Shown: positions 17,245-25,940 of the stretch, piece after piece
How the letters are laid out: each line of letters opens with the position of its first letter
How positions within the stretch are numbered: the stretch's first letter is position 1
NCBI GenBank assembly: GCA_934424575.1
Contig: CAKRXU010000014.1
Coordinates: forward strand, 1 to 61,862
Source: an uncultured Blautia sp.
GTDB lineage: Bacteria > Bacillota > Clostridia > Lachnospirales > Lachnospiraceae
Direction of reading: 5' to 3'
DNA length: 61,862 nucleotides
Position numbers and translations under genes: made by a program
Notes under the pieces: model-generated
Told to the model about the DNA's origin: nothing
Databases searched by the model: none
The model's input: only the letters and a program-made list of their open reading frames with translations

Positions 17245-17386
17245 GTTACTGTTCACTTCGTTCACAGTAACTTGGTCAAAATTCATTCCAAATCACCTTC
17301 GGTGATGGAATTTTGCCCTGTATGTCTCGGGATTTTGCCATATTCATGGCAAAACACCTCGCGGGATACTACCTGTGAACAATAAC
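17245..17386. mobile_element. MITE-like element inside the arabinose operon
   Basis: About 142 bases ending in imperfect terminal inverted repeats: GTTACTGTTCAC (17245-17256) and GTGAACAATAAC (17375-17386), eleven of twelve bases matching. Inside are three further hairpins: a near-palindrome at 17245-17271, ATCACC/GGTGAT near 17290, and TTTTGCCA/TGGCAAAA near 17333-17354. No coding capacity and no clear target-site duplication. Together with the attenuator it fills the gap between the binding-protein and ATPase genes. Confidence 0.5.
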
Positions 17387-17422
17387 AATTGCATTCAGTT
17401 TGCAAATTCAAGTTATTTAAGA

Positions 17423-18466
17423 TTAGTATGCACGTCCATCAAGAATTTCCTGAGTAATTGGAGTGATGTCGTAGTCTGTTCCGTCAACTGTTACTTTTGT
17501 TACAGTGTCGTCTGCTGCGAATGCAACTTCTTCTACATATGCCTGTTTGTCAACGTCTTCGCCAGCTTCCAGTTTCTGGATGATTTCTTCTACACGTGGT
17601 CCGTGGAGTGGGTTACACTCTGTATCACATGTGATCTCTCCGGAAAGTGTCTGGGTAAGACCTGCGTTTGTGGTATCGAAGGACATTACAAGGATCTGGC
17701 CTTCTTCGCCGCCAACTTCGTATCCTGCTGCTTTGATCGCATCGATAGCGCCGAATGCTTCGTTATCGTTCTCGCAGTATACAACATCGATGTCATCACC
17801 GCTCTGTTTCAGGATAGATTCCATAACTTCCTGTCCTTTAGCCTGTGTGAATTCACCAGACTGCTGAGCAAGTGTTGTCCAGTTGTCATGAGCTTCTACA
17901 GCTTCGTCAAATCCTTCGGTACGTCCGATCTGAGCAGATGCTCCGATGGTTCCCTGGATATCAACAAGGTTGATCTCTTCGTCGCCACGGCCTTTGGCTT
18001 CCAGATATGCATCCAGCCATGCCATTGCTTTCTGACCTTCCAGTTTGAAGTTTGAGCCTACCCATGCGGTGTAGAGGCTGTCGTCAGATACATCTACCAT
18101 ACGGTCAACGATGATAACCGGGATTCCTGCGTCTTTTGCTTCCTGAAGTACTGTGTCCCAGCCTGTCTCAGTTACAGGTGCAAGTACGATATAGTCAACT
18201 TCCTGCTGGATAAAGTTACGGATCGCTGTCAGCTGATTTTCCTGTTTCTGCTGAGCATCGTCAAAGATCAGCTCATATCCGTTCTCTTCTGAGAAAGTAG
18301 ATTTCATAGACTCTGTGTTTGCAGTACGCCAGTCAGATTCTGCACCTACCTGTGAAAAACCAACTGTGATTGTGTCACCGCCATCATCCGCTGCCATAAC
18401 GTTCACTGCGGAAAGTCCTGCTAACATAGATACTGCTAAGAGTGCGGTCACCATTTTTTTCTTCAT
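17423..18466 (-). CDS. Sugar ABC transporter substrate-binding protein (YtfQ type)
   Basis: 347 residues with a signal peptide (KKK, hydrophobic stretch, cleavage near VMA-ADDGG); the lack of a lipobox cysteine at the cut site is notable for a Gram-positive binding protein. The mature part is a type-1 periplasmic-binding fold (VGFSQVGAESDWR, DYIVLAPVTETGWD, VIIVDRMVD, DVVYCENDNEAFGAI) close to galactofuranose/arabinose-binding YtfQ. Next to the araA, kinase and araD genes, L-arabinose (perhaps the furanose form) is the likely ligand. Strong ribosome site GGGAGGATTACAAA. Confidence 0.9.
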   Translation of the reverse strand: MKKKMVTALLAVSMLAGLSAVNVMAADDGGDTITVGFSQVGAESDWRTANTESMKSTFSEENGYELIFDDAQQKQENQLTAIRNFIQQEVDYIVLAPVTETGWDTVLQEAKDAGIPVIIVDRMVDVSDDSLYTAWVGSNFKLEGQKAMAWLDAYLEAKGRGDEEINLVDIQGTIGASAQIGRTEGFDEAVEAHDNWTTLAQQSGEFTQAKGQEVMESILKQSGDDIDVVYCENDNEAFGAIDAIKAAGYEVGGEEGQILVMSFDTTNAGLTQTLSGEITCDTECNPLHGPRVEEIIQKLEAGEDVDKQAYVEEVAFAADDTVTKVTVDGTDYDITPITQEILDGRAY

Positions 18467-18516
18467 TTTGTAATCCTCCCTTTACATTTGTTTTTCGTGT
18501 TTTTTAAGATGGTTTT

Positions 18517-18564
18517 ATTATAGCAATTTCAGAAAAAAACTCCATGGATTATTTTCGGAAAAAA
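18517..18564 (-). promoter_or_regulatory. Probable regulated promoter of the arabinose transport/catabolic genes
   Basis: A perfect TATAAT (reverse of 18517-18522) lies about 50 bases before the binding-protein ATG, but no good minus-35 lies 17 bases upstream. Two similar direct repeats, TTTTTTCYGAAAWT on the minus strand (about 18526-18538 and 18551-18564, 26 bases apart), overlap the minus-35 region. A strong minus-10 with a poor minus-35 fits activation by the AraC-type regulator encoded upstream. Confidence 0.55.
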
Positions 18565-18615
18565 GGGTACTCTTTTATTCGTTTTTATACAACGATATCC
18601 CGGAAGTTGATTTTT

Positions 18616-20043
18616 TTACGATTTTGGTTGAATATTTTTTCCAAGTCGGATTTCTACGGTGGTTCCTTTACCTTCTTCGGAAGAAATCTTCATTCCATAG
18701 CCCGGTCCGTAGTACAGTGCGATTCGTTCTGCGACCGCCGCAAGACCAAATCCGGCACGTTCCCCGGTCCGGATCGCCTCCTGTACTTCATGAAGGCGCT
18801 CCGGTGTCATTCCCTGACCGTTGTCGCTGACCGTAAGGACAAGTGCATCCTCTTCTTCCCTTCCTTCGATCAGGATCTTGCCTTTGCCGCGTCGGTTCTT
18901 GATTCCGTGATAAAGTGCATTCTCAGCCAGCGGCTGGATGGAAAGCTTCGGAACAGGGATCCCGCCGAGTTCTTTTGGTATATTGATCTCAAATTCCAGG
19001 ATATCCCGGTAGCGGTACTGCTGGATCTCCAGATAACTCAATGTATGACGTTCTTCTTCCGAGAGCGGGATGATATCGTTTCCTTTGGAAAGTGAAGTAC
19101 GGAAAAAAATAGAAAGGCTGGAGATCATCTCCACCGCATCGTCTGTCATCCCGCCCTCGATCAGCCAGACGATCGTGTCCAGGGTATTGTACAGAAAGTG
19201 CGGGTTTACCTGTGCCTGGATCAGCTGTAATTCTGTCAGGTGCTGCATTTCTTTTTCCTGACGGACATTTTCCAGAAGAACACTGATCTTTCGTGCCATC
19301 TTGTTGATGCCCTCATCCAGTTCTTCGATCTCCTCTATTTCAGCCTCGATCGGGATCATGTCGAATTTTCCTCTGCCGACTTTTTTGACCTTATCAAGCA
19401 TAATGTTTACCGGCTGGATGATCCCATCTGTCAGACGGAAGGAACGCCGCATAAGAATCCCAAGTGTCGCGATCAGAAGCACCGCCATCCCGGAGATCAG
19501 GATCTTCACTCTGTGTGTCAGGCTTTTTTCTACTTGTACAAGATACATGGATTCATTATAGATATAATTCTGCATCTCCTGCATGATCAGGCCTGTGATG
19601 ATACGAATGTTGCTGTCCATGAATTCCATCCGCTTGTCATATTCCTTGATCTCTACAAGCTGGAGCATTCTCTTCCTGAGATTCTCCAGGTACGAATCAA
19701 GGCTGTTCAGGGATTTAACCCCATTATTATTATAAGTATTCCTTCGCAGTTTCTGCATGATCTCCTGCGCATCTTCCACCTGCTCAAGGACGTCCTCCAG
19801 ATCGCTGCTCTCCTTGGAACCGATCGCAATATAGTACATTTCCAGGTCCAGATCATCCTTAAAGCGGAGATTGAACTCACTGCTGACCGCCAGGTTCTCC
19901 GAAAGCTTATTGTACTGTCCTGTATACTGCCAGAAAATAAGAAGCAGAATGATCAGCAGACACGCCATTGGGATCATGGTACTGAAAAGGACTTTTCGCA
20001 TGCGTTCTTCCAGCTTCATCTGCTTCTTTGTACCTGCCCTCAT
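18616..20043 (-). CDS. YesM/LytS-type sensor histidine kinase
   Basis: 475 residues. One membrane segment near 20-40, an extracellular region of about 140 residues, a second segment near 180-200, then HAMP-like linker, the His_kinase motif NPHFLYNTLD with the phosphorylated His, and a HATPase domain (PLAENALYHG; SDNGQGM). It should sense a sugar or a sugar-loaded binding protein outside the cell and phosphorylate the regulator encoded just upstream, whose gene it overlaps by four bases. Ribosome site GGAGG lies within the regulator's last codons. Confidence 0.94.
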   Translation of the reverse strand: MRAGTKKQMKLEERMRKVLFSTMIPMACLLIILLLIFWQYTGQYNKLSENLAVSSEFNLRFKDDLDLEMYYIAIGSKESSDLEDVLEQVEDAQEIMQKLRRNTYNNNGVKSLNSLDSYLENLRKRMLQLVEIKEYDKRMEFMDSNIRIITGLIMQEMQNYIYNESMYLVQVEKSLTHRVKILISGMAVLLIATLGILMRRSFRLTDGIIQPVNIMLDKVKKVGRGKFDMIPIEAEIEEIEELDEGINKMARKISVLLENVRQEKEMQHLTELQLIQAQVNPHFLYNTLDTIVWLIEGGMTDDAVEMISSLSIFFRTSLSKGNDIIPLSEEERHTLSYLEIQQYRYRDILEFEINIPKELGGIPVPKLSIQPLAENALYHGIKNRRGKGKILIEGREEEDALVLTVSDNGQGMTPERLHEVQEAIRTGERAGFGLAAVAERIALYYGPGYGMKISSEEGKGTTVEIRLGKNIQPKS

Positions 20044-21683
20044 GCTTTCTCCTCCCGCGCTTTACGGTAGTCGCTTGGTGTCATTCCCTGTGTCTTTTTG
20101 AACAGGTAGCTGAAATAGTGTGCATCTTTGTAACCGATCTCACCTGCGATCTCACTGGATCGCATGCTCGTGCACCGCAGGTATTCTTTGGCTTTGTTCA
20201 TACGGAGATTTGTAAGATATTCAATGAATGTCTGTCCCATATTCTGACTGAACAGGGCACTGAAATGATTCGCACTGACATTCGCAGCGTTCGCCGCTTT
20301 GTTCAGGGACATATCCTCTTCCATATAGTGATTGTCAATAAAATCAACTGCTGTCTTTAAAATACTCCGGTTCTTATTTCCAGAATTCTGATCGCGGAGT
20401 GTGATCGCCTGGGAGATTATTTTTTCCGCATAGGTAATAGTATTCTCCAGACTTTTACCACTTTCTGAAAGCACCTCCTCGGTGTCTTCCTGTTCCAGAG
20501 CTCTGGTATCACATCCGATTTCCTTAAGAAAAGACATTACAGAAAAACGTACATTCAATGTCACGTAACTACGGAAAACAAGTGACTCCAGTGGTTCCTG
20601 CCCGATCGCATAAAAATAATCTTTTACAAAATTTTCTGTTTCCTCCAGAAATCCATTACTGAGAAATTTCTGAAGGATCGCCGGATTCAGGGCATTGACA
20701 TCTACTTTCTGAAGATATGTACTGTCATCCTCTGTGACATTCTTTTTCTCCATAGATGCCATCTCATCATAGTACAGGATATTTCCATCATACAGATATC
20801 TCTGTGAAAAAGCTCTCGATGCGCTGTAATAACTTTTCTGGATCTGGCTTAAGCGTTCCACCGGCTCACCGGCTGCAACAAACCACTGTCTTTTTTGTTC
20901 TCTACGATCAAAGATTCTCTGGATCTCACCCACACAGCTTCTGGTGTTTTCTTCGATGTTCTCTTTCTGTCCTTTTATCAGGACACCATAGGAAAAAATA
21001 TTGCAGCGGAACAGCATTGCCGAAGTATTTTCGGAGAAAAACGCCTCCAGCAGTTCCAGGGATTCTGCCTCCCACTCGGAGTAACCTTCTCTCTGTCCAG
21101 AAAAATCTTCCTCGCAGTTCATCGTAAAGATCAGAACATTATAGGCTTCTGCCACAATATCCAGCCCCAGTTTCTCAGATCTCCGATAGATTTCCATCAT
21201 GTCCATGGAACCACTTACAAGTGCTTCGAAAAAATCCCGGATACTGTTCTTCTCATATGCCTGCATTTCTCTGTGGAACTTCTCGTAGTATTCTTTCTGC
21301 GTCTTTTCATGTTCATAACGGCTTCGGATCTCAGTAAGCCGTTCGATCAGTGCATTCTTTGTGATCGGTTTGAGCAGATAATCCTCCACTCCGATGTTGA
21401 TCGCCTGTTTCGCGTAATTGAAATCATCATAGCCGCTCAGGATCACAACCTTGAGTCCCGGGATTTCTTTCTTTGCCACTTTTGCCAGTGTCAGCCCGTC
21501 CATGAACGGCATCTTGATGTCCGTGATCAGAAGATCCGGCTTCTGTCGGAGCAGAAGCGGCAGTGCCATCTCTCCGTCCGCAGCCTCGCCAACGAGTTCA
21601 AACCCCAGATCCTCCCACGGGATCATCCTCTTGATCGTTTCCCGGACGATCACCTCATCTTCTGCCAGAAAAATCTTTAACAT
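20040..21683 (-). CDS. YesN-type response regulator with AraC output domain
   Basis: 547 residues. Receiver domain 1-125 with acidic pocket near residue 9, phosphorylated D55 in ITDIKMP and K in LLKPITK; a middle region of about 300 residues; and an AraC HTH pair at about 440-540 (AANAANVSANHFSALFSQNMG; IAGEIGYKDAHYFSYLFKKTQGMTPSDYR). It is the first gene of the unit and the likely activator of the arabinose transporter and catabolic genes. The kinase gene overlaps its end. Confidence 0.94.
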   Translation of the reverse strand: MLKIFLAEDEVIVRETIKRMIPWEDLGFELVGEAADGEMALPLLLRQKPDLLITDIKMPFMDGLTLAKVAKKEIPGLKVVILSGYDDFNYAKQAINIGVEDYLLKPITKNALIERLTEIRSRYEHEKTQKEYYEKFHREMQAYEKNSIRDFFEALVSGSMDMMEIYRRSEKLGLDIVAEAYNVLIFTMNCEEDFSGQREGYSEWEAESLELLEAFFSENTSAMLFRCNIFSYGVLIKGQKENIEENTRSCVGEIQRIFDRREQKRQWFVAAGEPVERLSQIQKSYYSASRAFSQRYLYDGNILYYDEMASMEKKNVTEDDSTYLQKVDVNALNPAILQKFLSNGFLEETENFVKDYFYAIGQEPLESLVFRSYVTLNVRFSVMSFLKEIGCDTRALEQEDTEEVLSESGKSLENTITYAEKIISQAITLRDQNSGNKNRSILKTAVDFIDNHYMEEDMSLNKAANAANVSANHFSALFSQNMGQTFIEYLTNLRMNKAKEYLRCTSMRSSEIAGEIGYKDAHYFSYLFKKTQGMTPSDYRKAREEKA

Positions 21684-21729
21684 CTCTCCACCCCATTTGT
21701 CTGTATTTGTGCAAAATCTTTTTAATTAT

Positions 21730-21758
21730 ACTATACCAGTTGTGTTATTTTCAGACAA
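21730..21758 (-). promoter_or_regulatory. Promoter of the YesN/YesM pair
   Basis: Minus-35 TTGTCT (reverse of 21753-21758), a 17-base spacer and minus-10 TATAGT (reverse of 21730-21735), about 45 bases before the regulator ATG. A second TATAAT lies five bases further on. The strong match suggests constitutive expression of the sensor pair. Confidence 0.65.
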
Positions 21759-21774
21759 GTTTGTTTTTTGCAAA

Positions 21775-21825
21775 AAATAAGCAGCAAAACGGAATTTACA
21801 TTTTTCTCCGTTTTACTGCTTATTT
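21775..21825 (-). terminator. Terminator after HAAS-domain gene
   Basis: Long near-perfect stem: AAATAAGCAG-CAAAACGGA (from 21775) pairs with TCCGTTTT-A-CTGCTTATTT (to 21825). On the minus strand it continues into a T tract. It separates the arabinose unit from the second ABC system. Confidence 0.9.
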
Positions 21826-21838
21826 ATAAATTTATTAG

Positions 21839-22273
21839 TTACTTTCTGGGGCGAAAACGCACCAGATAAATAATGATTCCTGCGACCACCATGATCGGAA
21901 TAAGGATTCCAAGTAATACAAACAGGATGACCAGCACGATTGCTGCGATCAGAATCGCGAGCAGCTTGCCATACCAGGTCGAAAAGTCCAGTCTGAACGA
22001 CTTCTGTTTCACGCGCTCACTGCCTGAGTCCTGTTCATAAGCAGAAGCTGCGTCAGAATACGGTGCATTCGCCCCCGTCTCTGTATCCAGAAGCGTCCTT
22101 GCGATCAGTCTGGGATCTCCCAGTTCTCTCATCACCTCAGACTCACTGTTGCCTGACTGTATCCTCTCTTCAATATAATTGCGATAATACTGGATATGTG
22201 TATTGATCTGACTCTCCGGCATCTGTCCGGAAAGCTGACTACGTAAAATATCAAGAAATTCATTTTTGTCCAT
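21839..22273 (-). CDS. HAAS/DUF1700-like membrane protein
   Basis: 144 residues. The N-terminal 65 residues form the HAAS helical domain (ILRSQLSGQMPESQINTHIQ; ELGDPRLIARTLL), a variable linker follows, and one C-terminal membrane segment lies at about 110-137, ending in basic residues. Such proteins usually accompany PadR-type regulators and are thought to act in envelope-linked regulation; no PadR gene is seen here. Ribosome site GGAG. It is followed by a strong terminator and appears to be separate from the ABC genes upstream. Confidence 0.75.
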   Translation of the reverse strand: MDKNEFLDILRSQLSGQMPESQINTHIQYYRNYIEERIQSGNSESEVMRELGDPRLIARTLLDTETGANAPYSDAASAYEQDSGSERVKQKSFRLDFSTWYGKLLAILIAAIVLVILFVLLGILIPIMVVAGIIIYLVRFRPRK

Positions 22274-22370
22274 AGCATTTCTCCATATACATCGGTAGAT
22301 ATTGTGACCATTTTACCACACATATACGGTCAGGCAAAGATATTGAAGTATTAAATTTTCATAAAACCGC

Positions 22371-23330
22371 TTATTTAACGATCATACCAGTCTTTCTGTC
22401 ACTGAACAGTGCAACTTCGATCAGGAAGATCACACCAAGGATCAGCTGCTGAAGCTGTGTCGGCATCATCAGCATGACCAGGCCACTGGAAAGAACTTTG
22501 TAAGTCATAACACCAAGTACGATATTGTAGAATTTTACTTTTGCCCCACCATTGACAGGCATTCCACCAAGTACCAGAGCGATCATGATCTGTGTCTCAA
22601 GCTGGTTTCCTGCTGTGGATGTTACAGATCCAACCTTGATCGCATTTACAAATGCTGCCAGACCTGTGATGCATCCTGCTGCCATGAAAATAAGAATCTT
22701 GGTGCGTTCTACGCGGATACCTGCATATCTCGCTGCAGTCTCTCCTGCACCGATCGCTTTGAGTCTGTATCCAAGACCTGTGTATGTAAAGATAAGATAT
22801 GCAGCTACAAAGATGATAACTGTGAAGGTCAGCATAAATGGCAGTGTATTGTATTTGGAAATATCACTTACTGCATAAACCGGAGAATTTGTTGTTGCAT
22901 AAGCGCAGACTCCACGGAACAGATACATGGTACAGATCGTAACAATAAAACTTGTGATCTTTCTCTTTACATTAAAGTATCCATTGATCAGTCCAATCAG
23001 ACCGCCGGTTACAATTCCACCAAGTGCTGCCAGGACCATGTTGTAATGAGACAGCCAGCATACTACGATGGAAGCCACACCAAGCATGGAGCCCTGTGAA
23101 AAATCAAGACCGCCCATGGTCATGACCATAAATACACCGATCGATGAGATCAGAAGCATATAGGACTGGCTGAGGAGCAGTGAAAGGTTTTTTGGCTGAA
23201 ACAGTCTTCCGTCAGTCAGAACTGCAAATAATACACAGATAATAACAAATCCCGCGATAGGAAGGATCGTACGCACAATAGGACGTTCCAGAAATGGTAC
23301 TTGTTCAGATGATTTTTTTGTTGTATCCAT
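22371..23330 (-). CDS. Sugar-type ABC transporter permease
   Basis: 319 residues, BPD_transp_2 family, about eight to ten hydrophobic segments. GGLDFSQGSMLG near residue 73 and LGGMPVNGGAKV near 253 are the conserved glycine-rich loops. It is the last gene of the second ABC operon, 13 bases after the ATPase gene start and stop region, with a GGGGG ribosome site. The substrate is unknown. Confidence 0.9.
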   Translation of the reverse strand: MDTTKKSSEQVPFLERPIVRTILPIAGFVIICVLFAVLTDGRLFQPKNLSLLLSQSYMLLISSIGVFMVMTMGGLDFSQGSMLGVASIVVCWLSHYNMVLAALGGIVTGGLIGLINGYFNVKRKITSFIVTICTMYLFRGVCAYATTNSPVYAVSDISKYNTLPFMLTFTVIIFVAAYLIFTYTGLGYRLKAIGAGETAARYAGIRVERTKILIFMAAGCITGLAAFVNAIKVGSVTSTAGNQLETQIMIALVLGGMPVNGGAKVKFYNIVLGVMTYKVLSSGLVMLMMPTQLQQLILGVIFLIEVALFSDRKTGMIVK

Positions 23331-23342
23331 TTTTTTACCCCC

Positions 23343-24839
23343 TTAAATCATATTGTCAATCAGATCTGTATCTTTCAGATCCGGAGAGCGGAAAAATTCA
23401 CCATTGATCTTACCGTCTTTCATGATAAGAATACGGTCAGCCATACCAAGGAGCTCCATGATCTCCTCTGAGATCATAATGATGGATTTTCCATTTTTTC
23501 TCATATCGTTCATCATGGCATAGATATCTGCTTTTACCTTGACATCAATACCACGGGTAGGGGAATCAAGGATGATCAGATCTGAATCCTTGCCGACCCA
23601 GCGCGCAAGAACAACCTTCTGTTTATTACCACCGGAAAGTGCGGAAACAAACTGGTCAACTCCTGTCATTTTGGTACTCATCTGTTTTGCATACTTGTTG
23701 GCAAATTCTTTCATTGCCTTGCCGCGGAGAAGTCCGTTTGTCTTGAGGTCTTCCAGGGATGGCAGACAGATATTGTTTCCGATCGTATCGTTGATGACAA
23801 GGGATTCATTATCTCTGTCCTTGGATGCATAGGCAATGCTGTGCTTGATCGCATCCGGAATAGAATTGATCGGAGTACCATCTCCTAAAGTTACTGTTCC
23901 CTGCCGGAAATAAGATGCACCAAAAAGTGCTTTTCCTACTTCATGCATACCGCATTCAGAAAGTCCGCCGATTCCAAGGATCTCTCCCTTGTGAAGTTCC
24001 AGGTTCAGATCTTCGATCTGGCCTTTGACAGTAACATTCTTTGCGGAAAGAACAACTTCTTTTGAAATTTCTTCGCCATAATCGGTACGGTAATAGTTAT
24101 CACCGATCTCACGTCCAACCATAAGGGCCTTCAGTCTGTCCGGTGTCGCTTCCTGTTTGCTGATGGAACCGATCTTTACACCGTCGCGGAGAACACTGAT
24201 GTTGTCAGACTGCTCGATAACTTCTTCCAGGTCATGAGAAATAAAGATCACACAGTTTCCTGTATCACGAACTCTGTGCATTACTTTGAACAGTTCCTCA
24301 CGGCCTTTCTGTCCAAGTGCTGTCGTTGTCTCATCAACTACCAGAACCTTCGGGTTGAAATAAGTTGCCTTTACGATCTCGACCAGCTTTCTGTCCTCGA
24401 AGTTATAATCGTCGATAACTTTGGTCGCATCAATGTAGTTAAAGCCATAGCTGTCCAGATATTCCTGGGCCTGTTTGTTCATGGCTGCAGTGTTTTTGAT
24501 GCCGTGTTTTGTAAATTTATCTTCATTTCCAAGAAAAATATTTTCTGCTACGGTCAGACCGGAAAGTGTTCCGATCTCCTGTACGATGATCGCAACTCCC
24601 TGATGATTTGCCTCTACCTGGTTTGTAGCTGTGATCTCCTTGCCTTCCAGGATAAATTTACCGGAATCCTTCTGATAGATACCTGTCAGACAGGAAGTAA
24701 GTGTGGATTTACCGGAACCATTTTCACCGATCAGTGCATGGATCTCGCCTTTTTCGAAGGTAAAGGAAACATTGTCCAGGGCATGTGTGATGCCAAAATG
24801 TTTATCAATATTTTCTGCTCTTAATAATATCTCACCCAT
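23343..24839 (-). CDS. Sugar ABC transporter ATP-binding protein with degenerate motifs
   Basis: 498 residues, two ABC domains. Domain 1 keeps Walker A GENGSGKST but its signature is eroded (NFEDRKLVEIVKA where LSxGQQQ is expected), and its Walker B reads LVVDETTTAL. Domain 2 has the usual reduced Walker A, an intact LSGGNKQK signature, and Walker B IILDSPTRGID, in which Ser replaces the catalytic Glu. The family is known to be asymmetric, but loss in these positions is more than in the arabinose ATPase encoded at 15584. Eleven bases separate it from the upstream permease gene. Confidence 0.92.
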   Translation of the reverse strand: MGEILLRAENIDKHFGITHALDNVSFTFEKGEIHALIGENGSGKSTLTSCLTGIYQKDSGKFILEGKEITATNQVEANHQGVAIIVQEIGTLSGLTVAENIFLGNEDKFTKHGIKNTAAMNKQAQEYLDSYGFNYIDATKVIDDYNFEDRKLVEIVKATYFNPKVLVVDETTTALGQKGREELFKVMHRVRDTGNCVIFISHDLEEVIEQSDNISVLRDGVKIGSISKQEATPDRLKALMVGREIGDNYYRTDYGEEISKEVVLSAKNVTVKGQIEDLNLELHKGEILGIGGLSECGMHEVGKALFGASYFRQGTVTLGDGTPINSIPDAIKHSIAYASKDRDNESLVINDTIGNNICLPSLEDLKTNGLLRGKAMKEFANKYAKQMSTKMTGVDQFVSALSGGNKQKVVLARWVGKDSDLIILDSPTRGIDVKVKADIYAMMNDMRKNGKSIIMISEEIMELLGMADRILIMKDGKINGEFFRSPDLKDTDLIDNMI

Positions 24840-24849
24840 AATCGTCCTC

Positions 24850-25788
24850 CTATTTCACTACAAGACCTTTGACCGGCTTGGTCGTCAGTGCAACGATCAG
24901 AAGCAGGGCAGCTCCGGTAACCACATTCTGGATCGTAGTCGGAGCACCAAGTGCAACAAATCCATTGAACATAAGCTGAATGATCATCTCACCAATTACA
25001 ATTGCCACTACCGGGTGACCATATTTCTTAAATGCCAGTCCGAAGAAAGTTCCCATCAGAGGAGTAAAGTTACGGCTCATAGAAGAAAGGTTGGAAGCAG
25101 ATGTCATGGAAGTACCAAAACTGATCGTCAGGATCGCCTGAAGTCCGAAGAAAAATCCGGCAAGTGTAAATGCCACGATCTTATATTTTGAAACATTTAC
25201 GCCCATGTTCTTTGCAACAACTTCGTTGCTTCCGATCGCATAGGTATAAGTACCGATCTTGGTATATTTCAAGATAAATGCACAGAGGCAGTATGCGATC
25301 AGTGCCAGGATCAGGTTCACCGGATAATCACCAAAAGCTCTGTATTCTGTTGCGAGGATTACGTTTTTTCCGTTCGTCGCATAAACACTCAGTGCTTCAT
25401 AGATCAGAGAAAGTGCACAGGTAACGATGAGGGAAGAAATATGTAATTTGATATAGACGATTCCGTTGATCAGACCAATGATCGTACCGCAGATCAGAGG
25501 TGCGATGACAAGACCGGCATAGCCGAACTTCACGCTTGCGTTGCAGGCAATAATAGAGGAAAGTACGATATTTGCACCAACACTCATATCAAAAGGTCCC
25601 ATAACGCAGATAAAATAAAGACCGCAGCCGCCTACTGCATAGATCAGGGCTGATTTCATATAGGTTGCCAGTTTGTCCGGGGAACCGAAGGTAGTTGGAG
25701 CAAGTACCTTGAACACCGCCCAGAAAACTACAAGCATAAGTACCAGAATGCCAATTCCATAATACTGGCTTTGTTTGAGTTTTTTCAT
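24850..25788 (-). CDS. Sugar-type ABC transporter permease
   Basis: 312 residues from the ATG at 25788, which has the ribosome site AGGAGAATGGTT; an upstream in-frame start would fall inside a long hairpin. BPD_transp_2 family, polytopic, with GPFDMSVGANIVLSS near residue 68 and LMGTFFGLAFKKYGHP near 240. It pairs with the permease at 22371-23330. The gene order binding protein, permease, ATPase, permease differs from the arabinose system. Confidence 0.9.
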   Translation of the reverse strand: MKKLKQSQYYGIGILVLMLVVFWAVFKVLAPTTFGSPDKLATYMKSALIYAVGGCGLYFICVMGPFDMSVGANIVLSSIIACNASVKFGYAGLVIAPLICGTIIGLINGIVYIKLHISSLIVTCALSLIYEALSVYATNGKNVILATEYRAFGDYPVNLILALIAYCLCAFILKYTKIGTYTYAIGSNEVVAKNMGVNVSKYKIVAFTLAGFFFGLQAILTISFGTSMTSASNLSSMSRNFTPLMGTFFGLAFKKYGHPVVAIVIGEMIIQLMFNGFVALGAPTTIQNVVTGAALLLIVALTTKPVKGLVVK

Positions 25789-25811
25789 AACCATTCTCCT
25801 ATTCATTTCTT

Positions 25812-25871
25812 CGCCCGCCAAAAGCAGGAGGCCAACACTCCCCTTGGTTGGTCTTTTGCTTTTGGCGGGCG
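25812..25871 (-). other. Long intercistronic hairpin after binding-protein gene
   Basis: Perfect 15-bp arms (25812-25826 with 25857-25871; CGCCCGCCAAAAGCA and its complement) and an inner CCAAC/GTTGG stem. No T tract follows on the minus strand, so it looks like an mRNA-stabilising or processing hairpin. A second small stem (GCTGCC/GGCAGC) lies near 25902-25921. Confidence 0.75.
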
Positions 25872-25940
25872 CATATTACTGCTTCTTTTTAAATTGCTGC
25901 CTCCCGGGAAGAAGGCAGCAGATTTTTGGAGTCTTGTCAT

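Noticed and set aside
25789..25821. Longer start for the ABC permease at 25821
   Set aside because: It would lie inside the 15-bp hairpin arm and has no ribosome site; ATG 25788 has AGGAG.
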